Counted from the stretch's first letter, positions 8,039 through 17,435 are shown. The stretch: DNA of 64,000 nucleotides from Aliagarivorans marinus DSM 23064 (GCF_000429485.1 NZ_AUBY01000014.1:40351-104350), one strand, 5' to 3'. Program-made: numbers and translations. The notes: generated by a model from the sequence alone, not told the origin.

Positions 8039-9508
8039 GTGAACAAGATGATTTCGGTAGCTTTGGCTACCTCAGCGGTACTTGTTGGTTGTGGTGGGAG
8101 CAGTGGTGGTAGTGGTCCAACACCTCCGCCGGTTTATCATTGGCAGATGGCTCAGGTAGTGCAAAAAGAGGTGGCTGACGTCGCCAGTGGCTGTATCGTG
8201 TACGGCGAGGTTGCCGGCAGCGATTCCAAAGTTTGGACTGCAGAGCGCGCGATTACCCCGTTCAATATCTTGTTCCATGATGCCGATGGCACCGTGATTA
8301 AAACCATCACCGACACCGAGCTTGCCCCAGACCTTAAAGCCCGCATCGATACCGCTGAGATCCCCGATGGCGGTTTTGTCTCCCTTGAGGAGTACACCGA
8401 AGGGGTTAGCAACCGGGAGGTCTATATGTTCTCGGTGCAAAAAGAGATGCTGAGTTCGATGACCGTTAACCTGCGTAATGGTACCCGCTCAGAAGGTTGT
8501 TTGAGAGGCAGCCGTTTCGATAACACCTTTGCGATCAATGATAATGCGGTAGTGGATGTGCGAGATGAGCAGCGCTCGGCCTACTTCCAAACCAGCTATA
8601 CCCCCGATGCCAACTTTGTCGGCGGGCGAGATGGCTCGACCGATATTCCGGTGAAGAGCCCTATCCCACCGCGCCATGATGTGTTAGTGACCGCCTTCCA
8701 AAACTTTGATGGCGAGCGTGCCACCCAATTGGAAGGCTACGGCTTTGCCACCAGTGCTCACGTATTCGACAAAGACTTAACCCCGAAGGATCCGTTGCAG
8801 CTGGAGTATTTTGGCGACCAGGTTTTCTGGGAGGTTGATGCAGGCCTTGAGCTGGATGCTGGCAGTGCAGTACTGGTGCAGCGCAAGAACAAGAACTACT
8901 TGTGGCAGTACCTCTACCCGGGTGAACCACTGACCCAATTTGATGATGCTGAGATTAGCTTCTGGGCAGCCCTGTTTAGCGGTATCGACAGCTCAAGCAG
9001 TTGGCAGTTCGAACGCTTTGTGGCCTTGGATGGTGAAGATATCAACGTTGAGCTACCACGTGGTATGGAAGCAATCGACGATGCTGGAGTGAGTCAGTCT
9101 TGCGCTGCAGCCAACTACTGCATCGACCATGGCCGCTCGTTCAGTCCTGCTGATTTTGCGGTGCAGCGCAGCTACTTTGCAGCGATGAACGCTGTAAACG
9201 ATCGCCTGTTCGTACAGACGGTGGTAGGTGCTCCGGCGGCTAGCCAAGTGATCCCTAGCCCAAGTGTGGTCGATTTCGCCCTTGGTGAGTCGCTAGGCTT
9301 TGAGATCTCCCTGTTGCAGGGCGATGCAGAGAGCGAAACCGCCAGTCGCGATGAGGTTCAGTTCTTGTTATCGCAAAGCTTCGATATGGAGTTGGTTGAT
9401 TCAAACTACGCCTATGCCAACGGCATGATCTCAACGCCGGACGAGCAGCAAAACCTGCTGAATGCGATGATGAAGCAAGGTGCGCTAACGGTTATTCAAA
9501 AGCAGTAA
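8039..9508 (+). CDS. Lipoprotein of unknown function
   Basis: A 489-residue protein with a type II signal peptide: a short basic start, hydrophobic core and lipobox LVGC at about residues 15-18, then a Gly/Ser/Pro linker (GGSSGGSGPTPPP). The mature protein is acidic and rich in beta-type sequence with no motif I recognise. It lacks an Asp directly after the Cys, so outer-membrane sorting is likely. The GTG start at 8039 is preceded by GAGGG; an in-frame ATG at 8048 is the alternative. It is flanked by a terminator and converges on xylB. Function unknown. Confidence 0.75.
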   Translation: MNKMISVALATSAVLVGCGGSSGGSGPTPPPVYHWQMAQVVQKEVADVASGCIVYGEVAGSDSKVWTAERAITPFNILFHDADGTVIKTITDTELAPDLKARIDTAEIPDGGFVSLEEYTEGVSNREVYMFSVQKEMLSSMTVNLRNGTRSEGCLRGSRFDNTFAINDNAVVDVRDEQRSAYFQTSYTPDANFVGGRDGSTDIPVKSPIPPRHDVLVTAFQNFDGERATQLEGYGFATSAHVFDKDLTPKDPLQLEYFGDQVFWEVDAGLELDAGSAVLVQRKNKNYLWQYLYPGEPLTQFDDAEISFWAALFSGIDSSSSWQFERFVALDGEDINVELPRGMEAIDDAGVSQSCAAANYCIDHGRSFSPADFAVQRSYFAAMNAVNDRLFVQTVVGAPAASQVIPSPSVVDFALGESLGFEISLLQGDAESETASRDEVQFLLSQSFDMELVDSNYAYANGMISTPDEQQNLLNAMMKQGALTVIQKQ

Positions 9509-9525
9509 GCGAGCTTGTTGAACAC

Positions 9526-9557
9526 AATCCCATTGAGTTATCTCGATGGGATTTTTT
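9526..9557 (+). terminator. Terminator of the lipoprotein gene
   Basis: Stem AATCCCAT-TGAG/CTC-ATGGGATT (one mismatch region) followed by seven T residues, 18 bases after the lipoprotein stop codon. Confidence 0.88.
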
Positions 9558-9572
9558 TGTGGCTGATAGAAA

Positions 9573-9603
9573 CAAAAAAGCGACCCATTGGGCCGCTTTT
9601 TTT
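9573..9603 (-). terminator. Terminator of xylB, partly bidirectional
   Basis: Stem AGCGGCCCA/TGGGTCGCT read on the minus strand, followed by six T residues; A and T tracts on both flanks mean it could also act on the plus strand. It lies 26 bases after the xylB stop codon. Confidence 0.88.
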
Positions 9604-9628
9604 GATTGCGCAGTATTCGAGCTAAGGC

Positions 9629-11080
9629 TTAGAACAGCTCGCTAATCTTAGGGTATAAGGCTTTGAAGGTCTCACGACGCTTAGCGTACAGCGCGTGCTG
9701 CTCAGCGTTTGGCTGATGAACCTCTACCAGCTCTGGCACTGGGCAGATAACATCAAGATCGGCATTTTCGGTAACTGCCAACTGCGCCAGGCGTGCGGCA
9801 CCTAGTGCAGGGCCTACTTCGCCACCTAAGCGGTAAGTCACCGCTTTGCCGAATACGTCGGCCAGCATTTGGCGCCATAGCTTGCTGCGTGCACCACCAC
9901 CGATGAGGGTGATTTCTTCTGGCTCCAGGCCAGTGGCATGCAATGCATCCAGGCCATCGGCGAAGGCAAACGATACGCCTTCCAGTACCGCACGGCACAG
10001 ATCCAGAGGACCGGTTGAGTGAGTCATACCGAAGAACACGCCTTTCGCTTCTGGATTATTGTGCGGGGTGCGCTCGCCTGACAGGTAAGGCAGGAATACC
10101 ACTGGGTCATTGGACTCAGGCGCAGCTTCTACCGCTTGTAGCATGCTTGGTACGTCTTTCTGGCCAGTCAGGTTAACCACCCAGTCCAGACAAGATGCGG
10201 CACTCAGGATCACTGACATGCTGTGCCAGGCACCCGGTAAGGCGTGACAGAAGGCGTGCAGTGCTGATTCAGGGTTGCTCAGGTAGCCATCGCTTACCGC
10301 GAAGTATACGCCAGAGGTGCCCAGTGACAGCATGGCTTGACCAGGCTTGGTGATGCCCACGCCAACTGCGCCCGCGGCATTATCGCCACCGCCGGCAACC
10401 AGAGGTACCGCAGGCATGCCCCAGCGCTCAGCCAGTTCAGGTTTGAGGTGACCGGTGATGTCGCTACCTTCGAACAGTTTTGGCATCTGCTCAACGGTTA
10501 GGCCGGTGGCGTGCAGCAGCTCATCGCTCCAGTCGCGCTTGGCAACGTCCAGCCACATGGTGCCGGCTGAGTCAGACATATCCGAGGCAAAGTCGCCGCT
10601 CATCAAGAAGCGCAGGTAGTCTTTAGGCAGCAGTACTTTGGCGATTTGCTCAAACACTTCTGGCTCGTTTTGCTTAACCCACAGCAGCTTCGGCGCGGTA
10701 AAGCCTGGCATCATCAGGTTGCCGCCAATCTCGCGTGAGTTAGGTACCTTAGCCTCCAGCTCCGCACACTGCGCAGCACAGCGGCCGTCGTTCCACAGGA
10801 TTGCTGGGCGTAGAACGTCGCCATTGGCATCCAACAAGGTGGCACCGTGCATTTGACCGCTAAAGCCAATGGCTTTCACTGAGGCCAGGTTTTCAGCTTG
10901 TGCCAGCGCATCGAGTGCGTCTTGAGTAGCGGCCCACCAGTCGGCTGGCGCTTGCTCAGACCAAAGTGGTTGTGGACGAGAAACGGTGAGTCCCGCATTG
11001 TGCTGAGCGACGATCTCGCCCTGTTCGTTTTGCAGTACCGCTTTTACGCCTGACGTACCTAAATCAATACCGATGTACAT
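9629..11080 (-). CDS. xylB: Xylulokinase XylB
   Basis: A 483-residue FGGY-family sugar kinase, the same length as E. coli XylB (484). It has the N-terminal phosphate-binding loop GIDLGTSGVKAVL (residues 4-16), the sugar-contact region SGQMHGATLLD, and the C-terminal ATP-site motif IGGGARSKLWRQMLADVFG. It phosphorylates D-xylulose to xylulose 5-phosphate for the pentose phosphate pathway. It is divergent from xylR, the expected arrangement for XylR control, but xylose isomerase (xylA) and a xylose transporter are absent from the window, so they must lie elsewhere. The start has GAGGAA before the ATG. Confidence 0.93.
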   Translation of the reverse strand: MYIGIDLGTSGVKAVLQNEQGEIVAQHNAGLTVSRPQPLWSEQAPADWWAATQDALDALAQAENLASVKAIGFSGQMHGATLLDANGDVLRPAILWNDGRCAAQCAELEAKVPNSREIGGNLMMPGFTAPKLLWVKQNEPEVFEQIAKVLLPKDYLRFLMSGDFASDMSDSAGTMWLDVAKRDWSDELLHATGLTVEQMPKLFEGSDITGHLKPELAERWGMPAVPLVAGGGDNAAGAVGVGITKPGQAMLSLGTSGVYFAVSDGYLSNPESALHAFCHALPGAWHSMSVILSAASCLDWVVNLTGQKDVPSMLQAVEAAPESNDPVVFLPYLSGERTPHNNPEAKGVFFGMTHSTGPLDLCRAVLEGVSFAFADGLDALHATGLEPEEITLIGGGARSKLWRQMLADVFGKAVTYRLGGEVGPALGAARLAQLAVTENADLDVICPVPELVEVHQPNAEQHALYAKRRETFKALYPKISELF

Positions 11081-11401
11081 GAAGATTCCTCTTTGATGTC
11101 ACTTTAGTGCGCTGTTGCGACGCATATGCGGCGATCCTCCACGATCCGTGCTATTGGTCTCAATTACGAATTTTTCTCGGTGTCTTGTGGTTTTTGGGAT
11201 GCGTGCGAGGTCTCACAGTTTTCTTTGATATGTGCCTCAGCCATTTGTTTAATCTGCGGTTAAACTCAAAGCTATTCCTAGCCAAGGGGGAAATTTGGTA
11301 ACATCCCACGGCCTTGGGCCAGTTACGCTTTTTCTCAAGGCAATATCGCTGGTTTTTAACACCGACGTGGACGCGGTGTAGCTTTAACGTTGGAGCTCTG
11401 C
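11081..11401. promoter_or_regulatory. xylB-xylR divergent promoter region
   Basis: A 321-base space between the two divergent starts with no credible gene. It must hold both promoters and the XylR sites. I could not pick a confident XylR operator or CRP site by eye. A G-rich tract (AAGGGGGAAATTTGG) lies at about 11283-11297 and a dinucleotide-rich GC stretch at 11361-11380. Confidence 0.5.
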
Positions 11402-12580
11402 ATGTTCGACAAACGCTTTAAGATCACCTTGCTGTTTAACGCCAACAAGGTTTACGACAGAGAAGTGATTCACGGCATTGGTGACTACCTTCAGGCTTCC
11501 CAGTGTGACTGGGACATCTTTCTAGAAGAAGACTTCCGTACTCGGATCTCCGGGCTACAACATTGGGTTGGCGATGGCATTATCGCTGACTTTGACGACC
11601 CTCAGGTGGAACAGGCTCTTACTGGCGTGAAGGTGCCAGTGGTAGCGGTTGGTAGCTCTTACGAAGACGAGCAGAAGTATCCTAAGTTCCCTTATGTGGC
11701 CACCGACAACCGCGCTCTGGTGCAAAGCGCTTATGAGCATCTCAAGTCAAAAGGTCTGGAGTACTTCGCTTACTATGGCCTACCGCTCACCGAGCAAACC
11801 CGCTGGGCTGCTGAGCGTGAGATGATCTTCCCTGAGCTGGTCGCCGCCGATGGCTACGAGTGCGCTGTGTACCGCGGTATGGAAACCACTCCGGAGTCGT
11901 GGCAGTACTCGATGAATCGTTTGGCCGATTGGGTGCAGTCGCTACCCAAGCCAGTTGGGATTCTAGCGGTCACCGATGCACGAGCCCGCCACCTACTGCA
12001 GGTGTGTGACCACTTGGGCATTATCGTGCCTGACAAAGTGTCGGTCATCGGTATCGACGATGAAGATTTGACCCGCCACCTGTGCCGGGTGTCGCTGAGC
12101 TCGGTGGCCCAAGGTTGCCGGGCGATGGGCTTCCAAGCGGCGAAGCTGTTGCACCGTCAGTTGCAGGGCCAAGATCTGGGCGCGATCCGTCACTTGGTGA
12201 CGCCAGAGAAGGTGGTGGAGCGCCAATCCACCGACTTTAAAGCGCTGAAAGACCCCTATGTGATTCAAGCGATGCACTTTATCCGTCACAACGCCTGTAA
12301 AGGCATCAAGGTTGAGCAGGTGCTCGATTACGTGAAGGTGAGCCGTTCAAACCTTGAGAAGCGCTTTAAGGAAGATATTGGTCACTCGGTGCACCAAGAG
12401 ATCCACTGCGCCAAGCTGGAGCAAGCGATGAGCCTGCTGCGTAACACCGACTTGTCGACCGCGGATATCGCAGAGCTATGTGGCTACCCGTCGCTGCAGT
12501 ATATGTACGCGGTGTTTAAGAAAGACTTAAACCTGACACCGAAGGCCTACCGTTTGTCCCGTCAGGAGCGCGACGAGTAA
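11402..12580 (+). CDS. xylR: Xylose operon activator XylR (AraC type)
   Basis: A 392-residue regulator, exactly the length of E. coli XylR. Residues 1 to about 270 form a LacI/periplasmic-binding-protein-like xylose sensor (KITLLFNANKVYDREVI at the N terminus, ITDARARHLLQ-type segment, and SVIGIDDEDLTRHL). Residues about 285-392 are an AraC-type double helix-turn-helix (ACKGIKVEQVLDYVKVSRSNLEKRFK, then IAELCGYPSLQYMYAVFKK). It activates xyl genes when D-xylose binds. The start is the ATG at 11402 with GGAGCT before it; a TTG four codons upstream is less likely since the chosen start matches the family N terminus. Confidence 0.93.
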   Translation: MFDKRFKITLLFNANKVYDREVIHGIGDYLQASQCDWDIFLEEDFRTRISGLQHWVGDGIIADFDDPQVEQALTGVKVPVVAVGSSYEDEQKYPKFPYVATDNRALVQSAYEHLKSKGLEYFAYYGLPLTEQTRWAAEREMIFPELVAADGYECAVYRGMETTPESWQYSMNRLADWVQSLPKPVGILAVTDARARHLLQVCDHLGIIVPDKVSVIGIDDEDLTRHLCRVSLSSVAQGCRAMGFQAAKLLHRQLQGQDLGAIRHLVTPEKVVERQSTDFKALKDPYVIQAMHFIRHNACKGIKVEQVLDYVKVSRSNLEKRFKEDIGHSVHQEIHCAKLEQAMSLLRNTDLSTADIAELCGYPSLQYMYAVFKKDLNLTPKAYRLSRQERDE

Positions 12581-12609
12581 GAGCTGTCGCTATTGGCACT
12601 GAAACTATC

Positions 12610-12638
12610 CAGCCCGAGCATTGTGCTTGGGCTGTTTT
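12610..12638 (+). terminator. Terminator of xylR
   Basis: Stem CAGCCCGAGCA/TGCTTGGGCTG (one G-T pair) with a 3-base loop, followed by TTTT, 30 bases after the xylR stop codon. Confidence 0.8.
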
Positions 12639-12694
12639 GTAATTAAGCTTCAACAACTTATCTTTTGGTGTGGAATAAAGCAGGGAGATGCATA

Positions 12695-13594
12695 GTGGCA
12701 GACAAAATCAATAAGGTATCTATTGTGGGCGGAACTCATGGTAATGAGTTCACCGGGATCTATTTAGTTGAAAAGTGGCAGCAACAGCCACAGTTGATCG
12801 CCCGCGATGGATTGACGGTGGAAACCGTGTTTGCCAACCCCAAGGCCCATGGCGAGAACAAGCGCTATATCGATAGTGATTTGAACCGCCAGTTTGCCAG
12901 CAAAGACTTGGCCGATGCGACGCTGGCTAACTACGAGCAGAGCCGCGCCAAGGTATTGCACCAGCAACTAGGGCCGAAGGATGCCCCAAACAGCGACTTT
13001 GTGATTGATCTGCACAACACCACCTCAAACATGGGGCCGTGCTTGCTGCTGGTTCAACAAGATCCGGTCTACAACCTGTTGGCTGGTTACCTTAAGATGA
13101 AGATGCCAGAAGCGGTAATCTTCCGCGATGAAGACCATCTGACTAAAGATCAGCATCACCTACTGGCTAGTTGCGGCCGCTTCGGGGTGATTGTGGAGGT
13201 TGGCCCGCAGTCGCAATCGGTAATACGCCAAGATGTGTTTGAGCAGATGGAGACCATGACCGGGCATATCCTCGACTTCATCCAACTGTATAACGACGAT
13301 GCTTTGCCCGAATTGCCTGAGCAGGTGGAAGCCTACCTCTATCTGGAAAGCCTGACCCTGCCAGTGGATGAACAAGGGCGCAGAACGGCGATGGTGCATA
13401 GCCGGGTGCAAGACCATGATTTCGAGGCGATCCACCCCGGTGACCCGATCTTCCGCAGCTTTAACGGCGAGGATATAAGCTATCAAGGCGACAAGGTGGT
13501 GTATCCCGCCTTTATCAACGAAGCTGCTTATTATGATAATAATCTGGCCATGTCGTTGATGGAAAAAGTTACCATTAAGGTTTACGGCGACTAA
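12695..13594 (+). CDS. Aspartoacylase (AspA family)
   Basis: A 299-residue zinc carboxypeptidase-fold enzyme of the aspartoacylase/ACY family. The zinc site is visible as GGTHGNEFTG (His15, Glu18) and DLHNTT (His at about 106); the general-base Glu lies in IVEVGPQ (about 167). The substrate-binding segment ENKRYIDSDLNRQF matches aspartoacylases, with the Arg-Asp/Asn-Arg trio that holds N-acetyl-aspartate. It should deacylate N-acetyl-L-aspartate or a related N-acyl amino acid in the cytoplasm. I chose the GTG at 12695, with CAGGGAG seven bases before it, over a TTG ten codons upstream. It lies directly after xylR but behind a terminator. N-acyl aromatic amino acids are an alternative substrate. 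Confidence 0.85.
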   Translation: MADKINKVSIVGGTHGNEFTGIYLVEKWQQQPQLIARDGLTVETVFANPKAHGENKRYIDSDLNRQFASKDLADATLANYEQSRAKVLHQQLGPKDAPNSDFVIDLHNTTSNMGPCLLLVQQDPVYNLLAGYLKMKMPEAVIFRDEDHLTKDQHHLLASCGRFGVIVEVGPQSQSVIRQDVFEQMETMTGHILDFIQLYNDDALPELPEQVEAYLYLESLTLPVDEQGRRTAMVHSRVQDHDFEAIHPGDPIFRSFNGEDISYQGDKVVYPAFINEAAYYDNNLAMSLMEKVTIKVYGD

Positions 13595-13615
13595 GTTTTC
13601 TTGATGCTACAGGGT

Positions 13616-13660
13616 GCTGGCCAAGGCTTATCCAGAATTAAGCTCTGGCCATTCCCTTTT
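13616..13660 (+). terminator. Possible terminator of the aspartoacylase gene
   Basis: Interrupted stem built from TGGCCA/TGGCCA and GCTT/AAGC, followed by ATTCCCTTTT. The T tract is broken, so termination strength is doubtful. Confidence 0.45.
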
Positions 13661-13839
13661 ATTCCAAACATTTCTCCGCTATTTCCCGCTAGCTGTAACT
13701 CTTCTCTGACGTTTCAGTGTAAGCCCCCACAGTTTTAATACCTTTGTATTGCTAGACTGATAACGAAGGCTAGGTTTTACTTCGCGCTTAACTTACTATT
13801 TACATATTCATTATTAGCCAGGGAGGCAGGATAGCGGAC

Positions 13840-15810
13840 ATGGAGCAAGCGCTTAAGCCCCAGCATGACGCGTATCAGCATAGCCATTGGCAGGTATTGC
13901 TAGATAGCTGTGTGCGCGCCACCACCTTTTCTGCCGCGGCGTTGTTGCGGGTGAATCATGAGGGCGGGGTGTGTTCTGCGATGGCGGGTGAGCTAAGCTG
14001 CGAACTTCCCACCGCCTGTTTGTCTGTGGTTGATCAGTCGCTTCCTCCCTGTGAGCCGGGCTTGGATAAATGGTTTCCGGTAGCCGAGCTCGCAGTTGCC
14101 CCCCTGCAGTGTTATGCCTGTTATCTCCAGCAAGATATCTATCAAGAGGGGCTGATCCTGTGTCTGTGGGGAGAGCAGATCGAGTCCCAGCTTCAGCAGC
14201 ATCATGAGGCTGTTTCGCTGGTGGTGGAGGTGATCGAGCAACAACTCACCGAGATGGGCCAGCCGATTCTCAGCAAGTCTATTCTTGATGCACTTGGCCA
14301 TAACTATTTTATTATCGATGGCGAGCTAACGGTGGAGGAGTACCGCCTCTACCGCCCATTGCCCGATGCCAATATGGTTGAAGGTGGCATTAAGAGCATC
14401 AAACAGGTGCTGCACCCGGCGGCGGTGAATGCGGTCGAAGAGGAGCTGAGCCGCCTGCTGGTGGGCGATAGTGCTCGGGTGGATATTGAGTGGCCGGGCT
14501 GGCAGTTGATGCTGTTCTCGCAAGACACCAAGCGTACCTTACTGGTGTTTCACTACACCGAATCCCAACAGCGCCTGCAATATGCCATGGAGCAAAGCGG
14601 CGTTGGCTATGCCTTATTCGATGATTGTGGGCGGATCCAGCTGGCCAATGGTGCATTGGCCACACTCGCTAACCATCAGGTCGAACAGCTACTGAACCGC
14701 CCTTACTGGGAGCTATTTGATGCCGGCTTTAGCAAGCAGTTGATGCTGTGGCATCGCTTAGGCTGCAACGGCTATCGCGGAGCGCTACCAAAGCGCTTTG
14801 AATGCCGCTTGGAGCACCAAGGGGTGTGGGTGATGCTCGGCATTGTAAGGCTGGAAGGTCAGCACTCGCTGCTCAGTGTGGTGGATATCGATATCGCCAA
14901 GCGGCGCCAGCAGTTAGAGCAGCTCAATGCCAAGGCCTTTAGCCACAGCGGTGATGCCATCGCGATTACCGACCAGCAGTTTCGCATCGTGGAAGCGAAT
15001 CCGGCGTTTTGCCAGCTCTCTGGCTATGCGGTGGAAGAGCTACGCGGTAATCCCCCCCAGTGTTTGGACCCCGGGGTTGAGCGGGAGCGGCAAGAGGTGG
15101 AAGACATCGTCGAGTTGTTGTCGCGTAACGGCCAATGGCATGGCGAGTTTTATAATCGCAGCAAGGCGGGGCAATTCTTCCCGTATTTGGTGACGATCAG
15201 CGTGATCTACGGCCACCACGGCGATGTGTGCAACTACGTGGTCAACTACTCCGATATCTCTCAGCTCAAGTACAGCGAGCAAAAACTTTATCAGATGGCC
15301 CACCACGACAGCCTAACTGGGCTGCCTAATCGTTTGGCCTTTGAAGACTCGCTCAAGCAGGCCATCAGTGTGACCCAGCGCCGTTGTGGGCTACTGGCGG
15401 TGGCGTTTATCGATATCGATCACTTCAAGCGGATCAACGATGAACTTGGCCATCAGATGGGCGATCAGGTGCTTTGTCAGGTATCGGCGCGGCTGCGTGA
15501 AACCTTGCGACGCAGTGACCACCTTTCTCGCTTGGGAGGCGATGAGTTCGTGGTGCTGCTGCAAAACAACCTGCTGATTGATGATATTGAGCAGACCTTG
15601 AACAAGCTGCGGCAGAAGATGAACGTTGAGGTCTACCTGCCGAATGGTGACAAGCTGCCGGTTACCCTGAGCATTGGCGCCAGCGTCTTTCCCTACGATG
15701 GCCAAGACAGCCAAGTGCTGCTGGAAAGCGCCGACAAAGCGATGTACCGTGCCAAGCGCAACGGGCGCGATCAGGTCCAGCTATTCGGCCGTTATAAATC
15801 TAACTCCTAG
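13840..15810 (+). CDS. PAS-PAS-GGDEF diguanylate cyclase
   Basis: A 656-residue signalling protein that should make cyclic di-GMP from two GTP. The first 240 residues are an unrecognised, possibly sensory region without membrane segments. A degenerate PAS follows (about 245-360, SGVGYALFDDCGRIQLANGA), then a clearer PAS (about 370-480, DAIAITDQQFRIVEANPAFCQLSGY) with a PAC-like end. The GGDEF domain is about 485-650 (HHDSLTGLPNR, DIDHFKRINDELGH), with an intact GGDEF active site at about 566-570. An RRSD sequence five residues before it fits the RxxD inhibitory I-site, so feedback inhibition is expected. There is no EAL domain. The start has GGGAGG before the ATG. It is probably a single-gene unit. 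Confidence 0.9.
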   Translation: MEQALKPQHDAYQHSHWQVLLDSCVRATTFSAAALLRVNHEGGVCSAMAGELSCELPTACLSVVDQSLPPCEPGLDKWFPVAELAVAPLQCYACYLQQDIYQEGLILCLWGEQIESQLQQHHEAVSLVVEVIEQQLTEMGQPILSKSILDALGHNYFIIDGELTVEEYRLYRPLPDANMVEGGIKSIKQVLHPAAVNAVEEELSRLLVGDSARVDIEWPGWQLMLFSQDTKRTLLVFHYTESQQRLQYAMEQSGVGYALFDDCGRIQLANGALATLANHQVEQLLNRPYWELFDAGFSKQLMLWHRLGCNGYRGALPKRFECRLEHQGVWVMLGIVRLEGQHSLLSVVDIDIAKRRQQLEQLNAKAFSHSGDAIAITDQQFRIVEANPAFCQLSGYAVEELRGNPPQCLDPGVERERQEVEDIVELLSRNGQWHGEFYNRSKAGQFFPYLVTISVIYGHHGDVCNYVVNYSDISQLKYSEQKLYQMAHHDSLTGLPNRLAFEDSLKQAISVTQRRCGLLAVAFIDIDHFKRINDELGHQMGDQVLCQVSARLRETLRRSDHLSRLGGDEFVVLLQNNLLIDDIEQTLNKLRQKMNVEVYLPNGDKLPVTLSIGASVFPYDGQDSQVLLESADKAMYRAKRNGRDQVQLFGRYKSNS

Positions 15811-15884
15811 CCTTGGCTGCGGCTTGTGATTGCGAGCTCAGCCCCCCCTCGGTACACTCTGGTTTTTATCAAGCAGTACTTCTC

Positions 15885-16787
15885 ATGACATCTCAAAAGC
15901 TCGCCTATGCCTTTGGTATCTCTGCGGTTTTAATGTGGTCCACGGTGGCGACCGCGTTCAAGTTGGCGCTCGCGGTAGTTACCCCTGCCCAGCTAGTGCT
16001 GCTGGCCTCGCTGTTTTCTATCATCGTGCTGCTGTTGTGCTTGCTCAAGCAAGGGCGGCTTTCGTTGGTGTGGCAGTGTGCCCGCACGCGACCATGGTAT
16101 CTGCTAAGCCTTGGGGCGATTAATCCCTTCCTTTATTACTTGGTGCTGTTTCAAGCCTACGACTTGCTGCCCGCGCAACAGGCGCAGCCACTTAATTACA
16201 CCTGGGCGATTACTCTGTCATTGCTCGCAGTGCCGTTTTTAGGTCAGCGCCTGCGTCGCCAAGATCTGCTGGCGATGGCCTTGGGTTACATGGGGGTGTT
16301 GATCATTGCCACCCGCGGTGATGTGTTTTCCATGCAGTTCGACAGTGTCCCCGGGGTGGTACTGGCCCTGCTGTCGACCCTGCTATGGGCGGGCTACTGG
16401 ATCTTAAACACCCGCAATCAGCAAGATCCTATCGCCAGTTTGCTGGTGGCCTTTGTGATGAGTCTGCCGATGACCTTTATCTATTGCTGGTGGAGCGATG
16501 GCTTGCCGCCGTTTGAGTTGAAGGCGTGGGCCGGCGCGGCCTATGTTGGTGTATTTGAGATGGGGCTGGCGTTTGTCTGCTGGGTGATGGCGCTCAAGCA
16601 CACCAGCAATACATCTAGCATCAGCAACCTTATCTTTATCTCCCCGTTTTTGTCGCTGCTGTTTATCAACAAGATTTTGGGGGAGAGCATTGAGCCCGCC
16701 ACCTATGTAGGCTTGGTGGCGATTATCTCCGGGCTGCTGGTGCAGCAGTGGCGGGGGAAAACGGGAGCTGCCAACCAAGCCACTTAA
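15885..16787 (+). CDS. EamA/DMT-family transporter
   Basis: A 300-residue membrane protein with ten predicted segments in two EamA repeats (for example AFGISAVLMWSTVATAFKLAL at the N terminus and SSISNLIFISPFLSLLFINKILGE at the start of the last hairpin), typical length for the drug/metabolite transporter superfamily. Such proteins usually export amino acids or other metabolites; the substrate here is unknown. I chose the ATG at 15885 because the first transmembrane helix then starts at the usual place; an in-frame start at 15813 would add 24 Cys/Pro-rich residues. It lies 74 bases after the cyclase stop codon. Confidence 0.82.
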   Translation: MTSQKLAYAFGISAVLMWSTVATAFKLALAVVTPAQLVLLASLFSIIVLLLCLLKQGRLSLVWQCARTRPWYLLSLGAINPFLYYLVLFQAYDLLPAQQAQPLNYTWAITLSLLAVPFLGQRLRRQDLLAMALGYMGVLIIATRGDVFSMQFDSVPGVVLALLSTLLWAGYWILNTRNQQDPIASLLVAFVMSLPMTFIYCWWSDGLPPFELKAWAGAAYVGVFEMGLAFVCWVMALKHTSNTSSISNLIFISPFLSLLFINKILGESIEPATYVGLVAIISGLLVQQWRGKTGAANQAT

Positions 16788-16877
16788 TCATGGCATTCGG
16801 TGAGTACTTATTGATTGCTGCGACAATCAATCGGGATTCGCTAGAATATACATAACCCTTACCAGAGAACGATAGAT

Positions 16878-17126
16878 ATGAGTAAACAAGAGATCTCCGC
16901 TCAGGAGCTTATTAGCCTTGCCAATCAGTTACTGCAAGAGCACGAGGACTACATCGAGGGCCTGGAAGTTCGCGAAGTGAGTCAGCATGGTGATGTGCTA
17001 ACGTTCCGTGGCGAAGCATTCCTCGATGACAATCTATTGCCCACCGCGAAATCTCCCACCGCTTTTAATCTCTACAAATGGCTATGCCACCGATTGTCTG
17101 AGCAGTATGTGTTAACACAGGATTAA
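16878..17126 (+). CDS. yciN: YciN family protein
   Basis: An 82-residue acidic cytoplasmic protein that matches the YciN (DUF2498) family over its full length: EEL/LISLANQLLQEHEDYIEGLEV, a central TFRGEAFLD, then LPTAKSPTAFNLYKWL and a LSEQY ending, all as in E. coli YciN. The function of the family is not known. It has its own start with GAACGATAG before the ATG, which is a weak ribosome site. It is followed by the long regulatory space in front of the porin genes. Confidence 0.85.
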   Translation: MSKQEISAQELISLANQLLQEHEDYIEGLEVREVSQHGDVLTFRGEAFLDDNLLPTAKSPTAFNLYKWLCHRLSEQYVLTQD

Positions 17127-17435
17127 TATCAGAAGAGTCGTTTTGATGCTTTTGTAGCTCTAGCTTGTATGACTTCAAAGGCTTACATTCCGAAATTTGA
17201 TTTTTGCTTTAGCAAATTTTGCATTTTATTTGTGTTAAAAAATAATGCGGGATGAAAAGTTGATGTTTCAGCTAATGATGTGATCACGATCTAAATGAAA
17301 CCGGTATCACTGTGATGCCCTTCAAAATAAAACCGGTTTCAAGTTCCTATAATGCCAACTGTTCCCCACTTCCAAGGAAGCGCTGTATTGGAGAAATCGG
17401 GGGATCTATAAGGATATAATTAGGGAGCTAAAAAA
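17127..17435 (+). promoter_or_regulatory. Porin 1 promoter region with paired CCGG operators
   Basis: A -10 box TATAAT lies at 17348-17353. Operator B, TAAAACCGGTTTCA (17328-17341), ends 6 bases before it and so sits in the -35/-10 spacer. Operator A, TGAAACCGGTATCA (17296-17309), lies with its centre 32 bases upstream, about three helical turns, a spacing suited to cooperative or looped binding. A CRP-like half site TGTGA starts at 17279. The untranslated leader ends in TAAGGATATAATTAGGGAGCTAAAA, shared almost base for base with porin 2. Even-spaced palindromes with a central CG are typical of LacI-family repressors. Confidence 0.72.
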
